Shown one piece after another: positions 1 through 10,966 of a DNA stretch of 64,000 nucleotides. The stretch lies in assembly GCA_032718565.1 (NCBI GenBank), contig JAVGVS010000041.1, positions 2,688,035-2,752,034 on the forward strand, read 5' to 3'. Position 1 is the stretch's first letter. Every line of letters starts with the position of its first letter. The notes beneath the pieces are model-generated. The model searched no databases. It was given only the letters and a program-made list of their open reading frames with translations, and was not told the origin of the DNA. Position numbers and translations under genes: made by a program. This DNA comes from Distichodus sexfasciatus (Eukaryota > Chordata > Actinopteri > Characiformes > Distichodontidae).

Positions 1-1480
1 AGGTTCTCCTAATAGTCCATCACCACCCCGTGCTGGCAGAAAGCGCTCTTTAACTTCTCTGGGAAAGGACGAGTCTCTATTCTTCATCGCTGAAGGACTC
101 TCTCGACCCTGCACGCCACATTTATGCCAATCTTCTGAGAGTGATTTTTCTTCTCTAAACCGTTCCGGTGTCTCATCTGGATCAGGGAACTCCCTGTCCC
201 TCAAAGTTGGATTGATCATTAATTTCTCTGGGTCTCGACAATCTAGAGACAAATCGGGTCTTCCCCTGGCACTCCTCATCGGAGTGCCGTCGTTGTCCCG
301 GAGCATCTGAGGAGATCGCTCTCTAAAATCTTCGGAAGATCCAATTCGTTTTCTAAAATCCATGTCGGATTCAAATCGTCCTCTGGGATTTAAAGGTGGC
401 ACAAAACCTCGTCTCTCGAAGTCCATTGCTGGCCTTTCCCGCGAAGGCATGTCCATACTAAACCCATCAATATCATTCATTCCCATCTCTGGCCGCTCTC
501 TCTCTCTTAAATTCTCATTTCTGTCCATAGCCTCCATAGCAAACCTTCGCCTAATATCCATGGGCGACATATTCATACCAGGCATGTCCATTCGTAATCT
601 GTCTCTTTCCCTCATGTCCATAAACTGATCTTCAGACCCTCTCATATTCCTACCCTGCATGTCTCTGCCACCCATTTCCATAGGAGCTCTGCCCTGTCCC
701 ATAAAACCTGGAGCATTTTGCTGGTTGTTCCTGAATTCCATATCAAAACGTCTTTGAAAATGATCAGGCTCATTCCCGGGGCTGAAGAAGTCTCGAGGGG
801 GATCTCGTCCTCTTCCTAGAGGACCCATATTGCGTCCCATCATGTCCGGAGGACCGTCAAATCTCCTCATGTCCATCAGCGGCCGATTTTGCAGCCCTGC
901 TCCCATATTCGGGCCCATATTCATTCCCTCTCGTCCTCTGAAACCAGGCATGGGTCCATCTCTTCCTTCAAACATCTCTCCTTGAGGCTCCCCACTGTAA
1001 TGACAACACCTGCTTTACTATCAAACCATCTGGGTTTTCCCTCGCACTGCTGTACTGCTAGCATCAGTTCCTAAATTCCTACATCCGCAAAGATATTTTT
1101 GAAAATATGTCTGCATCACGTTTGCAAGTATCACAATGATTCAATAAGTGCTGGGGAATAATTACAGAATAACCATATGCTATTGATACTGGCTAAAATA
1201 CTGGCAAATAAAGTTAGCAGACCTACAAATGCAGTGCAGACTGTTGTCAATACATCAACTGGTCTACTGATATATTTGTAGCAGTCGTTTATTTATCCAT
1301 CATTCAGTTTCATGATTTATTATCAGCTTATTCAAATAAAAAAATTTCATATCAAACAGAACAGTACTACTTAATAAAGTAGAAACTCCACAGCAGCAGT
1401 ACTAGGGTGGAATCCTACTGCTTCTGATCTTACCGAAAGGGCATTCCCCCTCGTGGACCAAATCTCGAACCATTCCACAT
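1..1480 (-). CDS. rbm6: RNA-binding protein 6, N-terminal part (runs off the left edge)
   Basis: Seen: two coding exons, 1434..1480 (start ATG at 1480) and 1..994. They are joined through an acceptor ending at 995 (pyrimidine tract then CAG) and a donor GTAAGA after 1434. Phase is consistent: CG at the end of the first exon joins T at 994, and 331 further codons are open to base 1, giving 347 residues in the window. The protein begins MWNGSRFGPRGG and continues as a low-complexity Met/Arg/Asp/Gly-rich sequence with recurring MDM, FRxR and ERxR motifs and no folded domain. Family knowledge: RBM6 is a nuclear RNA-binding splicing regulator related to RBM5 and RBM10; its N-terminus starts with MW and carries degenerate Phe-Arg-Asp decamer repeats, with RRM, zinc-finger, OCRE and G-patch domains further on (outside this window). 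Inference: orthology rests on the MW start, the repeat composition and the synteny with camkv, mst1r and gnat1. RBM5 or RBM10 are less likely because they lack this repeat region. Confidence 0.8.
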
Positions 1481-2545
1481 GATGGTCCTTCTCCTACACA
1501 CTCCGCTTTCGGTTCTTGTGTTGACGTTGACCTGCAAATATAAGTTTTATAAGTATAAGTCAGCATCATGTCATGAAATCTATGCCTTCTTTGTGCTCTG
1601 TAAAACTGGAACCTCTCTCTCTCTCTCTCTCTCTCTCTAGCTGAGATGACAGTTTACTTTGAAATTTGACAAATTATTCCTAAGAAAAATTCACACTGCA
1701 ATATGTATTTTACCTCTAATACATTATGCATACATATGACAAATGCATCTGGAAGTTTTATATTTAATAAAATGCACTGTGCATGTACCAGAAAATGCAC
1801 AAAGCAAATTACAGCAGCTCTGATCACATCCAGATCTGTAGAAATCTCAATAAACATCCCGAGATTTGAGGGTCATTTTTAGACAATAGGCCACATCACC
1901 GATCACTGAACACTCTGTTAAAACACTTACAAGAACCTTGCAAACCTTTTAACATGCAAATACACATCACACGTCGTGTATTAACATTAATTTCATACTT
2001 TCACAAACATCGTTTACCGTTCACATAATTAAAAAAAACCTCGCATTAAGCAACGCACCAAGCTAACCAGCTAACAACCTCAACATAACGGATATATGAC
2101 GTTAGCAAGCCTTTAAACATTTCAACATATATATCTATAAGATGACGTAGTGGAAAATATTTGTGATAATTTCACAAATATAATTAATTAAGAACGCAAA
2201 CAGCTGGAACTGGGGTTAGCTGACATGATAAATACACTTTATTGCCTGTTCAGTCAGCCGGACCGATTAGCGAGGCTGTTAGCGCTAGCATTAGCACTTT
2301 GGCCTAAGCTTTTTCCGCAAACCGGAGTGTTTCAGACAACATGGGATTTTATTATATTCTATATGCAGTAGACTTAAATCCATCCTCGCACTAAATTACA
2401 ACAGTATTATTAATATTCGGATAATTCTTCAAGACTGAAACTCACCTTAGCTAATGTTAATGCTACTCCGTTTCGCTCTCTTTAGCTAGCGAGCGGCAGG
2501 AAGTCGGGAAATGTATTTTTAAAACGCCCACTTCCGGTTTATTTT
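1435..2545 (-). promoter_or_regulatory. rbm6: rbm6 5' UTR, first intron and promoter region
   Basis: The start exon extends upstream as untranslated sequence to an acceptor at 1531/1532 (TTTGCAG). A candidate non-coding first exon ends at 2446 with a strong donor AAG/GTGAGT and begins somewhere near 2510-2530. Just upstream, on the minus strand, is CCGGAAGTG (about 2529-2537), a textbook ETS/GABP site typical of TATA-less housekeeping promoters. The intron between (1532-2445) is AT-rich and carries a (CT)n microsatellite. The transcription start was not determined; the exon and promoter are inferred from the splice donor and the ETS motif. Confidence 0.6.
1613..1638. repeat. (CT)n microsatellite
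   Basis: Thirteen uninterrupted CT dinucleotides inside the first intron of rbm6. A plain length-polymorphic repeat. Confidence 0.95.
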
Positions 2546-3333
2546 TCCATGCAAAATTTTTATTGTGACACATAATTTTTTATTAATTATATAATTACAA
2601 ATGTCATTAGAATAGTATAGCGGAGTACGAGGTAGTTGATTAGGGTTGATCATTTATGGCTCTAAATAGTGTATTCAAGTACTTAATGCAAATCGTATAC
2701 CTTCAGTAAGGTGTATTAAGCATATTAATAAATTATTAATAAATTTAAATCACAATTAAGAATTAATTTAGTGCATTAGAAATACACAAAATGTACATCT
2801 GAAGTTGTATTTTTAGTAGACTTAATTGAGTTGAAACAATGAGCAGTATACGTGAAATATACCTTAAGTATTCTTACTGAAATTGGTCATTTAAGAAATA
2901 AAATATTCTGTCTGAAAGTATTCAATTGAATATTTAAAATACTTTAACATATATATTAGTGTAAAATACACTTAAAAAGCAATGAAGCATTATTTATGAC
3001 AAGTGTACTTAACCATATTTACACTTTTTGAAGTATACAAAAGTATATGTAAATGTGTTTTAAAATATGTATAGCAAATACTTTTTTAAATTACACTTTT
3101 GGTAATCAAAGCACACTATCAATACACTTTAACACACTACCTTTCCATTCAGAAGCGTTGTTGTTTCGACCAGTACTTTTGTTCATGTACATTGTAACAC
3201 TGCAAAATTAACTACTTATTAAATTTACTTCTGATAGTGTTAAAATATCAGTGAACTATATAATGTAACTATATAAATGTAAATAAATAATCCATATTAA
3301 AATATAAAGTAAATATATCAACACTATACTAAT

Positions 3334-3410
<77 letters not shown>

Positions 3411-3511
3411 TGTCTGTATTACTTGTTCATCAAATGACCAAACAGAAGCACTTGTAAAACATTCCTCCTGCACTGGCAAAAACAACAGACACTGAACACT
3501 TAAGCAATGCC
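2546..3511. other. AT-rich intergenic spacer between rbm6 promoter and camkv 3' end
   Basis: No coding signal. The stretch is very AT-rich and built largely of degenerate AGTATACTTAA / AAGTATATTTA-type motifs on both strands, which suggests an old, decayed dispersed repeat; boundaries could not be set. It ends with the (AAT)n array at 3329-3409 and then the probable camkv polyadenylation region. Confidence 0.6.
3329..3409. repeat. (AAT)n microsatellite
   Basis: About 26 nearly perfect AAT/ATA trinucleotides with one interruption near the left end. Intergenic. Confidence 0.95.
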
Positions 3512-5767
3512 TTTATTTGAGATACAACTCCAACACAAACATAATACATATAAAAGTAAGTCTGCTTTTAAAAGTGCTGTTTTATTCACGTAACCTGCCT
3601 TAACAGAGTATAGACTTAAAGAAGACTAATAATGACTTGGCCAATGTATGAAAAACATTGTCTGAAACAATAATGTTTAAGAAAAGCTACTGAACGTTCT
3701 TGGTAACCACAGAAAGTGGCCACAGCAACACTAATTGTTACACAATTTGCTGAATGCTTTTTGTTCCAAAGTATATATATGTTCATGAAATGAAAGCAAA
3801 TAAACGTGAAGTGTATTAAGGATTTTTCTCTTCATGTACAACCAAGAATGAGAAATGAGCATGCCAGAAACAACAGAGTTAATTCAGTAACTATCTGAAT
3901 GATATGGCAAGTGGCCGTCCACATCACCAGTATGGCAGTTTCACAGTATCACAGCAATAGAGATATTGCTCAGTTTGTACTGCACATTAAACAGGTTTCA
4001 ATAACAACCCACCGATGGACTTCTTTACTACACAATGCCTACTGTGTTCAGGATATGCAGTGCTCTGTAAAATACAGTACATACACCTACAGCTCACATC
4101 TATAAAACAAACACAGATTTATGGTCAAATTCAATCAAACCAGATGTCATAAACTAAGGGGAATTTAGTCCAAGTGGGAAAAAAACACACCAATCAGGCT
4201 TAGGATGTAGTGAAATTCCATGCAAATGTTTCAAGAGTCATTTAACATCCTGTGTTTTAATATTATTCCTAAATAAAATGAATGACTTAATTGCAGAGAC
4301 TTGATTGAAAGTGGCCGTTTAACCCCACTGAGAAAAAAAAATTCACATGAAGACAAAGGTTTCTCTACAGCAAAGATTCTTTTACAAAACACCAAGATTA
4401 AACAGGACACATGCACATATTTCATATCTCTTCAGAGAGGACGTAAAATGCATTTGCAACTGGCCTTATTGAAAGCTGAGAGTTTTAGGGCAAATTTATA
4501 GAGTGTAAATGTTTCAGGTGAGATGCAACAAATACACTGACAAAGGCATCGGCATGAGATGAACAGCATCAAAAGGCATTTGTACAGCAAGAAAGAGTCC
4601 AGAATACTGACACTTAAAAGTGCAGTATGAAAGATTTTTTAAGCAATGCTTCAAAGTCAATACATCAGCAAATGACAGTCACTCAGCATAGCTCCTGCAG
4701 CTCTTGTTGCTAAAGCAGATTTGCGACAATGCAATGAAAGTGTTAGTATATATAACCACAGCAATGTTCACACTAACCTAACATTGTAAGGGAACCAAGT
4801 CAGCTCAAAAGTCTGACTTGTGGTTTGTCTTAAAAAGAAATATTACTTCCCAACATTTATATGGCTCTTATTCAAAATAAAATGACATTTTAGCATAACT
4901 CATGATAAATGAAAATTAAACTGGCAGACTTTAATCCTTCCTTTTCTGTCAAGTTTTAAGTTAATTTTGAGTTTTCCAAAAATCAAGGTGTCATCAATAA
5001 GCATCAGACAATTTGTTCATGGTTAGCTGAATATGAATAACTTTATCTTGTATATTTTATTACAATACTTTTTTTTTTTTTTTTTACATTTTGCTAGAAT
5101 CAATAGAACAGACAACATGTTAATGTCTTACCCTAAACCAGAAACATTACCTCTTTAAGCTGAGGAATGTTTAATGACATGCTACCTCAGAGTAAAAACG
5201 GTTATGTAACCTGAAAAATCCTCATGAATCCTCACGAAACCTCCAAAAAACAGCAGACACAAAGAACCTTACATATTCGTTTCAACCAGAAATGTTAAAA
5301 AATGACAAATTAGACAAACCAAGTCAAAAAGAAAAAATGGAGAAGGATCAAAGATAAGATCTGAAATTTATATTGTCTGTGGCATAAGAAAACTTAATAC
5401 AGAATTATATAAACTCCAGCAAACTTAAAATAAGAAGATTTCTTTAATTCTTTATGACTGGCCCATGAAAATTCCTAAAAAAAAAACCCAACTAATTATT
5501 TTTTCTAGAAAGTTAAATATTCTGTCAAATATATTCAGTTCTTCGAACGGAACACATACATTAAAAGAAAACAAATACAACACGTCAAAATAATACAGCA
5601 AAATTCATCGGCTAACTTTTGAATAACTGGTAAATGAATGACAAGGGGAAGGTTATGAAGCTGAGTAAATGGCTGTGCGACAATTCAGCTTTGCTTACCC
5701 TCTGGCTCTCAATCTATCTGCCTATGTACAGTGAGTGTGTTTGACTTTCGTTGCCTCATTTCCCTCG
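3512..5767 (-). other. camkv: probable camkv 3' UTR with polyadenylation signal
   Basis: Downstream of the camkv stop codon no further exon or splice site is needed, and the 2.2 kb to 3512 contains no recognisable gene. TTTATT at 3512-3517 reads AATAAA on the minus strand and is a plausible polyadenylation signal. Long AU-rich 3' UTRs are common in neuronal mRNAs. The extent is inferred; other TTTATT copies (for example near 3580) could be used instead. Confidence 0.45.
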
Positions 5768-8700
5768 TTAGCCGTTTTGCTCCTCTCTGGTCTCGGCACT
5801 GGGCTGTGCTACCTCGCCGTTACACCGAGCTGGAGCTGCAGATTCCTCCTCTTTTACAGACGGGGTCTCCTGGGGAGGTTCTGGTGTTGCAGCCAGTGTA
5901 ATCGGTGTGCTGCTGGGGGTGACGGGGCCCCCGGATGCCCCTATAGCTGGACTAGAGGCCCCGGAGTCGCTCTGGTCTGGGGCCCGGAGCCTCTTCATTA
6001 AGGTGGTCACTCGCACCGCTTTCTGGATGGAACAAGGTGGGAGGTAGAGTAAAGCTACTGTTAAATACCATATGCTTAAAAATGACAGGAAGTCATTAAA
6101 TTAAAACAAAAAAAGTAAATAGTAAAGAAACTGCACATTTCTAAAGATATTTATAACATTAATACTTTAGGAACATACTTTACACAATTACGCAGCTCGT
6201 TCAATTTTTTTTACTCAGTGATGTACGCATTTTGACGTATTCTATGAGCTTTTATGCAGCCAGTGCATCTATATGTGGCCTTCTAAATCCCTACTTGTTC
6301 ATTAAAAGCCCATCAAATGGTAAAATCACCCCTGCAGTATCGGCTTCCTAAATATTTACAGACAAAATTAGGATACAAAATGTAACATAGGACTAATGAC
6401 CGTACCGGATGAATATAGTCAAGTAGAGAAATTCGTTAACATAAATAAAGTCCAAGTATAAAAGTCACCACTGTAATCAAGAAACACTGAAGAACAGTCT
6501 TGAAATAAATGGAAATGATGGAGCATGCACAGAAAAGGTCAACTCACTTTCCATTTAGCTTTGGCAAAATTCTTTTCGATCTGAGCACAGACACCATCTT
6601 TAATGTTCTTATCTGAAGCAGCATTTCCAGATATCCTAAAAATGAACAGCAAAAATACTCTACATTTGCAGTATATATGAAAGACTAGAACACTAATAGA
6701 ATTAGAGAACAATGTTTGTTGCATCTGAACAGAGAGTCTACCACTCATGGCCGATAGCCTCCTGTGCAGTCAGTCTTTGGTCTTGGTCCACTTCCATTAA
6801 AGACGCAACTAGACTTTTAGCTGAAATGAAACGTAATGAATAATAACGAGGCTTTGATTTCATAGTCCTTTACAAACTGGTGAAAATACACAAATCATTT
6901 CTGATAAAAGTGGCGTCTCCGTACCGGAATCGGAGATGTCATCCCAGTAGGGAGAGTCAAACTCATAGTCTCCTGTCAGAATTTTGCGGAAAAGGTTCTT
7001 GTCGTGACTGTCGTAGTCATCATCGTCTGCCTCGTCATAAAAAGGAGGGTTTCCTGATAGCCTGGTGGGGGGAAAAAAGATTGTGTGCATTCTCAAAACC
7101 TTCATTTAACACTGAAATGATTGTGGCAGACGGGTATTAAAAACAAACAAAAGGATTCATTTTAGAAAAATAAAATAAGAATTTGACAATGACAGTGCAA
7201 ATGGAATGTGCAGCCCGTCAGGAAATGCAGTACAACATACTCACAGGTCGAAAATGAAGCCTTAGACAGATGAAGATGTGAATACCACTGACTGCTGATG
7301 TGTTCCCAAAACAGAATGATCCAGAAACATAAACATGAACTCCTGAGCGACATCCTGTTCAGTTAGGGACGGCATTTTTTCCATCATTTCCATGAACAAT
7401 GGATGATTAATTAGTTATAGCCATAACCAAGTGGAACAATGCTCAAATAAACTCATGTGCAGGATGAAGGAAAACATATATACACCTAAAAACTCTGGGC
7501 ATCATTTACGAATATATCTTCCTTCATACAACACGCTTAAACATTCACCATTTTAAAATGTAATATATGTAAAATATGATAGGATTTAAATTACAATAAT
7601 ACATTTATCATTTACGGCATTAACACACACCGCCATTATTTCTGCCGTTTCCTGAGTGTGTTTTCCAAAAGGCACAATAATTTAAATAAAACAAGTGATA
7701 TGGTCTCTTAAACATGGAGCTTGTAGATAAGCATGCCTCCCATGGCACATATATATTTATATAATTTTTGGCCATCTTGTAGGCAGTATAAAAGGCCATA
7801 ATTACATGACTAATTGCTTGTACTTACAGCCAAAAAAAATTGAAATGCATTTGACAGTTTTACAGTATGGTTATTTATAGCTTATAATTACTCTCAAGTT
7901 TTAAAAGTCAGTATTTTATGAACTGTAAAAAACTTATTTTATTAATTTCAGGTGTCGTTGACCACTTCTCTCTCTTTTCTTTTCCATATCTCTGTGTTTT
8001 CTGTGTGTTTTATTTCTCCTTAATAGGAACAAAGTGCACTCCTGCTTAATGAATGAATCTGACCTTGACGTGTCTCAGAACCTTTTTCATGAACATATTT
8101 GAGAAAGCCCAGGACTTTGGAAGATATTGATAAATGAGGCCCAAAATACACCAAATTAAACATGGACACAGAAAACAGCAGGGATTAAAACTCACAGGAT
8201 GTACATGACTACTCCAATGGCCCAGCAGTCCACCGGCCTGCCATATCTCTGCCGGCCAACCACCTCCGGCGCTGAACGTAATAAATAAATACACACAAAA
8301 AACCTGAATAAATAAATATATCATATGAATTGGTACTCATGTGCGTTCATATGATCCTTCTGACAGCTTTTACCGAGGTACTCTGGAGTGCCACAGGGCT
8401 CTTTGATGAGACCGTTCTCAAATTTGGCTAGATGAAAATCGCTGATGACGATTTTGGAGTGCTTCAGTCGATTGTAGTAAACGAGGTTTTCCAACTAGGA
8501 ACCGAACATGAAGACAGTCAGAGGTGGTAAGATTTGTCAGACAATATGCAGTAACGGTCTTGAAAATGATGCTAAATCATGATGTCCTGCTCATGTACTA
8601 CCACCTGTATCCACTGGATGGGAGTAAAGCAGCAGGATACCTTCAGGTTTCGATGCACAATGCGTAGAGAGTGGAGGTACGCCACGGCCTCAAGCACTTG

Positions 8701-10954
8701 TCTGATTACGTTGCTGGTGTCGCGCTCTGAATAGTAGCCCTGGTCCAGGATCCAGTCGAAAACCTCCCTGCCCGTTGCTCTGTAAGAAACACAACAAGTA
8801 ACGACCTGAATTAGTTGTGTCTTGGTGTTTAAGGCTTAGTTCAGGAAATTTCCGTAGAACTCAGTTCTTAGACTTACTATCTGACTTCTTCTTAAGCCAG
8901 TAAACACTAAGGGCTGGTTTCTACTTCATGGATTAAGCCTAGTCTTGGACCTAGCTGTAGCACCAATGGAGATTTACCATTCAAACTCAAAGCTTGTCTA
9001 GGACTAGGCTTAATCCTAGACTGGCCCTAAGTTAAACAAATGACATCATGACAATGTTCATAACTGATACAACAGTCTGAACAACTAAAATCTAAGGATC
9101 GACCAATTATCAGGGGTCAATGTGAAGCATTTTGCAGAATATCAGTATTGGTGTTTAATTCTGACCATCACTGACATTCAGTGATTACTAGGTGCGCTAC
9201 TGCGGCTCCGCTGACGTCTCTTCTCTCTGTGCCGTTTGAACTCAACTCGCTGCTTCGTTTAATGGCTGGCAATAATCAGTACTGTTATCGGCCCTGAAAA
9301 AAACAACATGGGTCGACCTCTACTAAGAATCCTATGTTGGTGGCACTGGATAAGGGCATCTGCTAAATGCGGTGAACATTAAGTAGGGCCCTATGATTTG
9401 CGCGACATGGAAAACGTGGACGGAATCGCGAAATTCAACAAATAAAATGGAATCCGTTGTAAAACGCGGAATGTTGTGTAATTCGCTGATATCAGTGTGT
9501 GGGCAAAGCAAAGCAATGGTTCCTAATCAGTTTTGGCTGCTGCAGCCCCCTGTACGTGTTACCTGTTGAGGCGGGACTCAGCTTTCCACACACACAAATG
9601 CACACAGAGACAGACACAGAACGGAAAAAGTCAACGGTCAGCTATGGCCAAGAAGCTGAAACACCGAAGTCCACAAAAAAATTAAGGAATTCGAGTGTTA
9701 GTGCTAAGTTTAGAGCAGAACAATACCCAAACGATTTTTATCAATCGGGAGAACAACTCTTTCGTAAGTTTTGCCAGCACACGATAGACTGCACCCGCAA
9801 AAACACGTGGCGACCACTTACGGTCAAAAACTCACATCAGAAACGTTTGGTTTTGCATGAAAAAATGAATGTTTTTTGTTGTTTACAGGTAAATGTTTGA
9901 CCAAAGCAGAAAATGTTCTGCTGAACCCCAGCACTTTGTTGAAGTTGAATAACAGTCATTTAATGTGAATTTTTTTTTTCTATTGCATTGTTTTTTTTCC
10001 CATCGACTCCATAATTAGACACTTTTTAGGTGAACAAATATGATTATAACGTAAAACACGGAATTCAGAAGAATAAAAATGGAAAAAACGGAATTCAGGA
10101 AAAAACTAAACGGATTTCATAGGGCCCTAGTTAAGGGTTTATCTTGGAGTAACAATCTAAATGTAAAACCGTAAAGACCTTATTTATCATGAAATAACTC
10201 ACATTAGCTGACGTTTAATTAAAAGCAGAACGAGCAGCAAGAAATGTTTTCTAAATAAGTACTTGAACACACACTTACACTACCACTCAGAGTCATTTAC
10301 TTACCACTTCTCTCTCTCTCATGCACACTCTCACACTTGCACATACACACACTTCAATTCCACTCACAGTTCCAGGAAGAGGAAGTACTCTTTTCTCGTC
10401 TCAAAGACATCGACCAGCTGGAGGATGTTATGATGCTTCACCCTGTGGGGATAAGAGAGCAAGAGACATACTAGGATTGTGAGACAGGAAACAGAGCAGA
10501 AAAGGATTCTTCTATACGAGGGCAGCCTTCATTCCACTCCCCCCCCCCACCAAAAAAAAAAAACTGACTCCAAGTACGGTCATTCAAAACCCAGCCAGCT
10601 GTATTCTCCAGCATCCAGCACCAAGCAGTCTTACATATTCAGGATGAGAATCTCATTCTTGGCCGCCTTCCTCACTTTCCTCCCGTCTTTCTTCAGAAAC
10701 TTCTTGCAGGTGTACATTTTCTGTGTGTTCTTGTCTTTGGCTCGAAAGATCTCACAAAACTCCTCCCTGTAGGTTTGAACAGAGTAATTACACACCTGAG
10801 ATTTAGGAGGTATAAAGCTATGAGGAAAGGCGACGGTGCAGTGGGAGAGTCGTGCTCACGATTTGGCCAGCTGTCCCAGGTCATATTTGTCAGTGACATC
10901 CGAGGGATTGTTGTATTCCTTCTTCTCTCCAAAAGTCAAACAGCCAAACGGCAT
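5768..10954 (-). CDS. camkv: CaM kinase-like vesicle-associated protein (pseudokinase)
   Basis: Seen: ten coding exons in transcript order 10860-10954, 10635-10766, 10368-10442, 8641-8779, 8374-8494, 8196-8271, 6925-7061, 6742-6820, 6548-6635, 5768-6022; all introns are GT-AG and phases close (1,197 nt, 398 aa). The protein starts MPFGCLTFGEKKEYNNPSDV. The glycine loop has no GxGxxG, the catalytic HRD is HRN (143-145) and DFG is DFH (166-168), so catalysis is not expected; the ATP-lysine position is kept (about K53). APE (CGTPEYLAPEVV) and the CaMK-type C-lobe are intact. A basic amphipathic segment at about 308-327 (KAKWKKAVRVTTLMKRLR) fits the calmodulin-binding helix. Known: CAMKV is a brain-enriched, vesicle/membrane-associated, calmodulin-binding pseudokinase that supports dendritic spines. 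Odd: the tail after about residue 330 is only about 70 residues, Pro/Ser/Thr/Glu-rich, without the long Ala/Thr-Pro repeats of the mammalian protein (about 500 aa). A strong acceptor (pyrimidine tract, CCGAG at 10968) just before the ATG implies upstream non-coding exon(s), not located. Confidence 0.95.
8908..9031. mobile_element. fold-back MITE in camkv intron 3
   Basis: The ends are inverted repeats of each other: TAAGGGCTGGTTTCT on the left against the complement of CTGGCCCTAAG on the right, with inner arms GGATTAAGCCTAGTC facing GACTAGGCTTAATCC. A second copy of the family, in the opposite orientation and split by another insertion, lies at 50790-51158. No coding capacity. Superfamily not assigned. 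Confidence 0.65.
9093..9322. mobile_element. small terminal-inverted-repeat element in camkv intron 3
   Basis: It begins TAAGGATCGACC and ends GGTCGACCTCTA (complement TAGAGGTCGACC), with no ORF. The flanks CTAAAATC and CTAAGAAT agree at 5 of 8 bases, compatible with a decayed 8-bp hAT-type duplication but not proof of one. Confidence 0.5.
9385..10128 (+). mobile_element. hAT-like element with remnant BED-type zinc-finger exon, copy 1
   Basis: Bounded by AGGGCCCTATGATT on the left and ATTTCATAGGGCCCT on the right. The same 740-bp element occurs again at 13498-14236 in the same orientation. Between about 9640 and 9890 the plus strand encodes a short domain with a CxxC (FRKFCQ here is degenerate, FCKFCQ in copy 2) followed by a His-rich stretch, then a GT donor-like site. 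This layout resembles the BED-like finger of hAT transposases and of CGGBP1, a protein derived from a hAT transposon. The remainder of a transposase is missing, so the element is non-autonomous. Flanks CATTAAGT / AGTTAAGG are only partly similar. Confidence 0.7.
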
Positions 10955-10966
10955 GGCTGTGCCGGA

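Noticed and set aside
9499..9900. 133-codon ORF
   Set aside because: Lies wholly inside hAT-like copy 1; the second copy has the frame broken. Treated as a transposon remnant, not a host gene.
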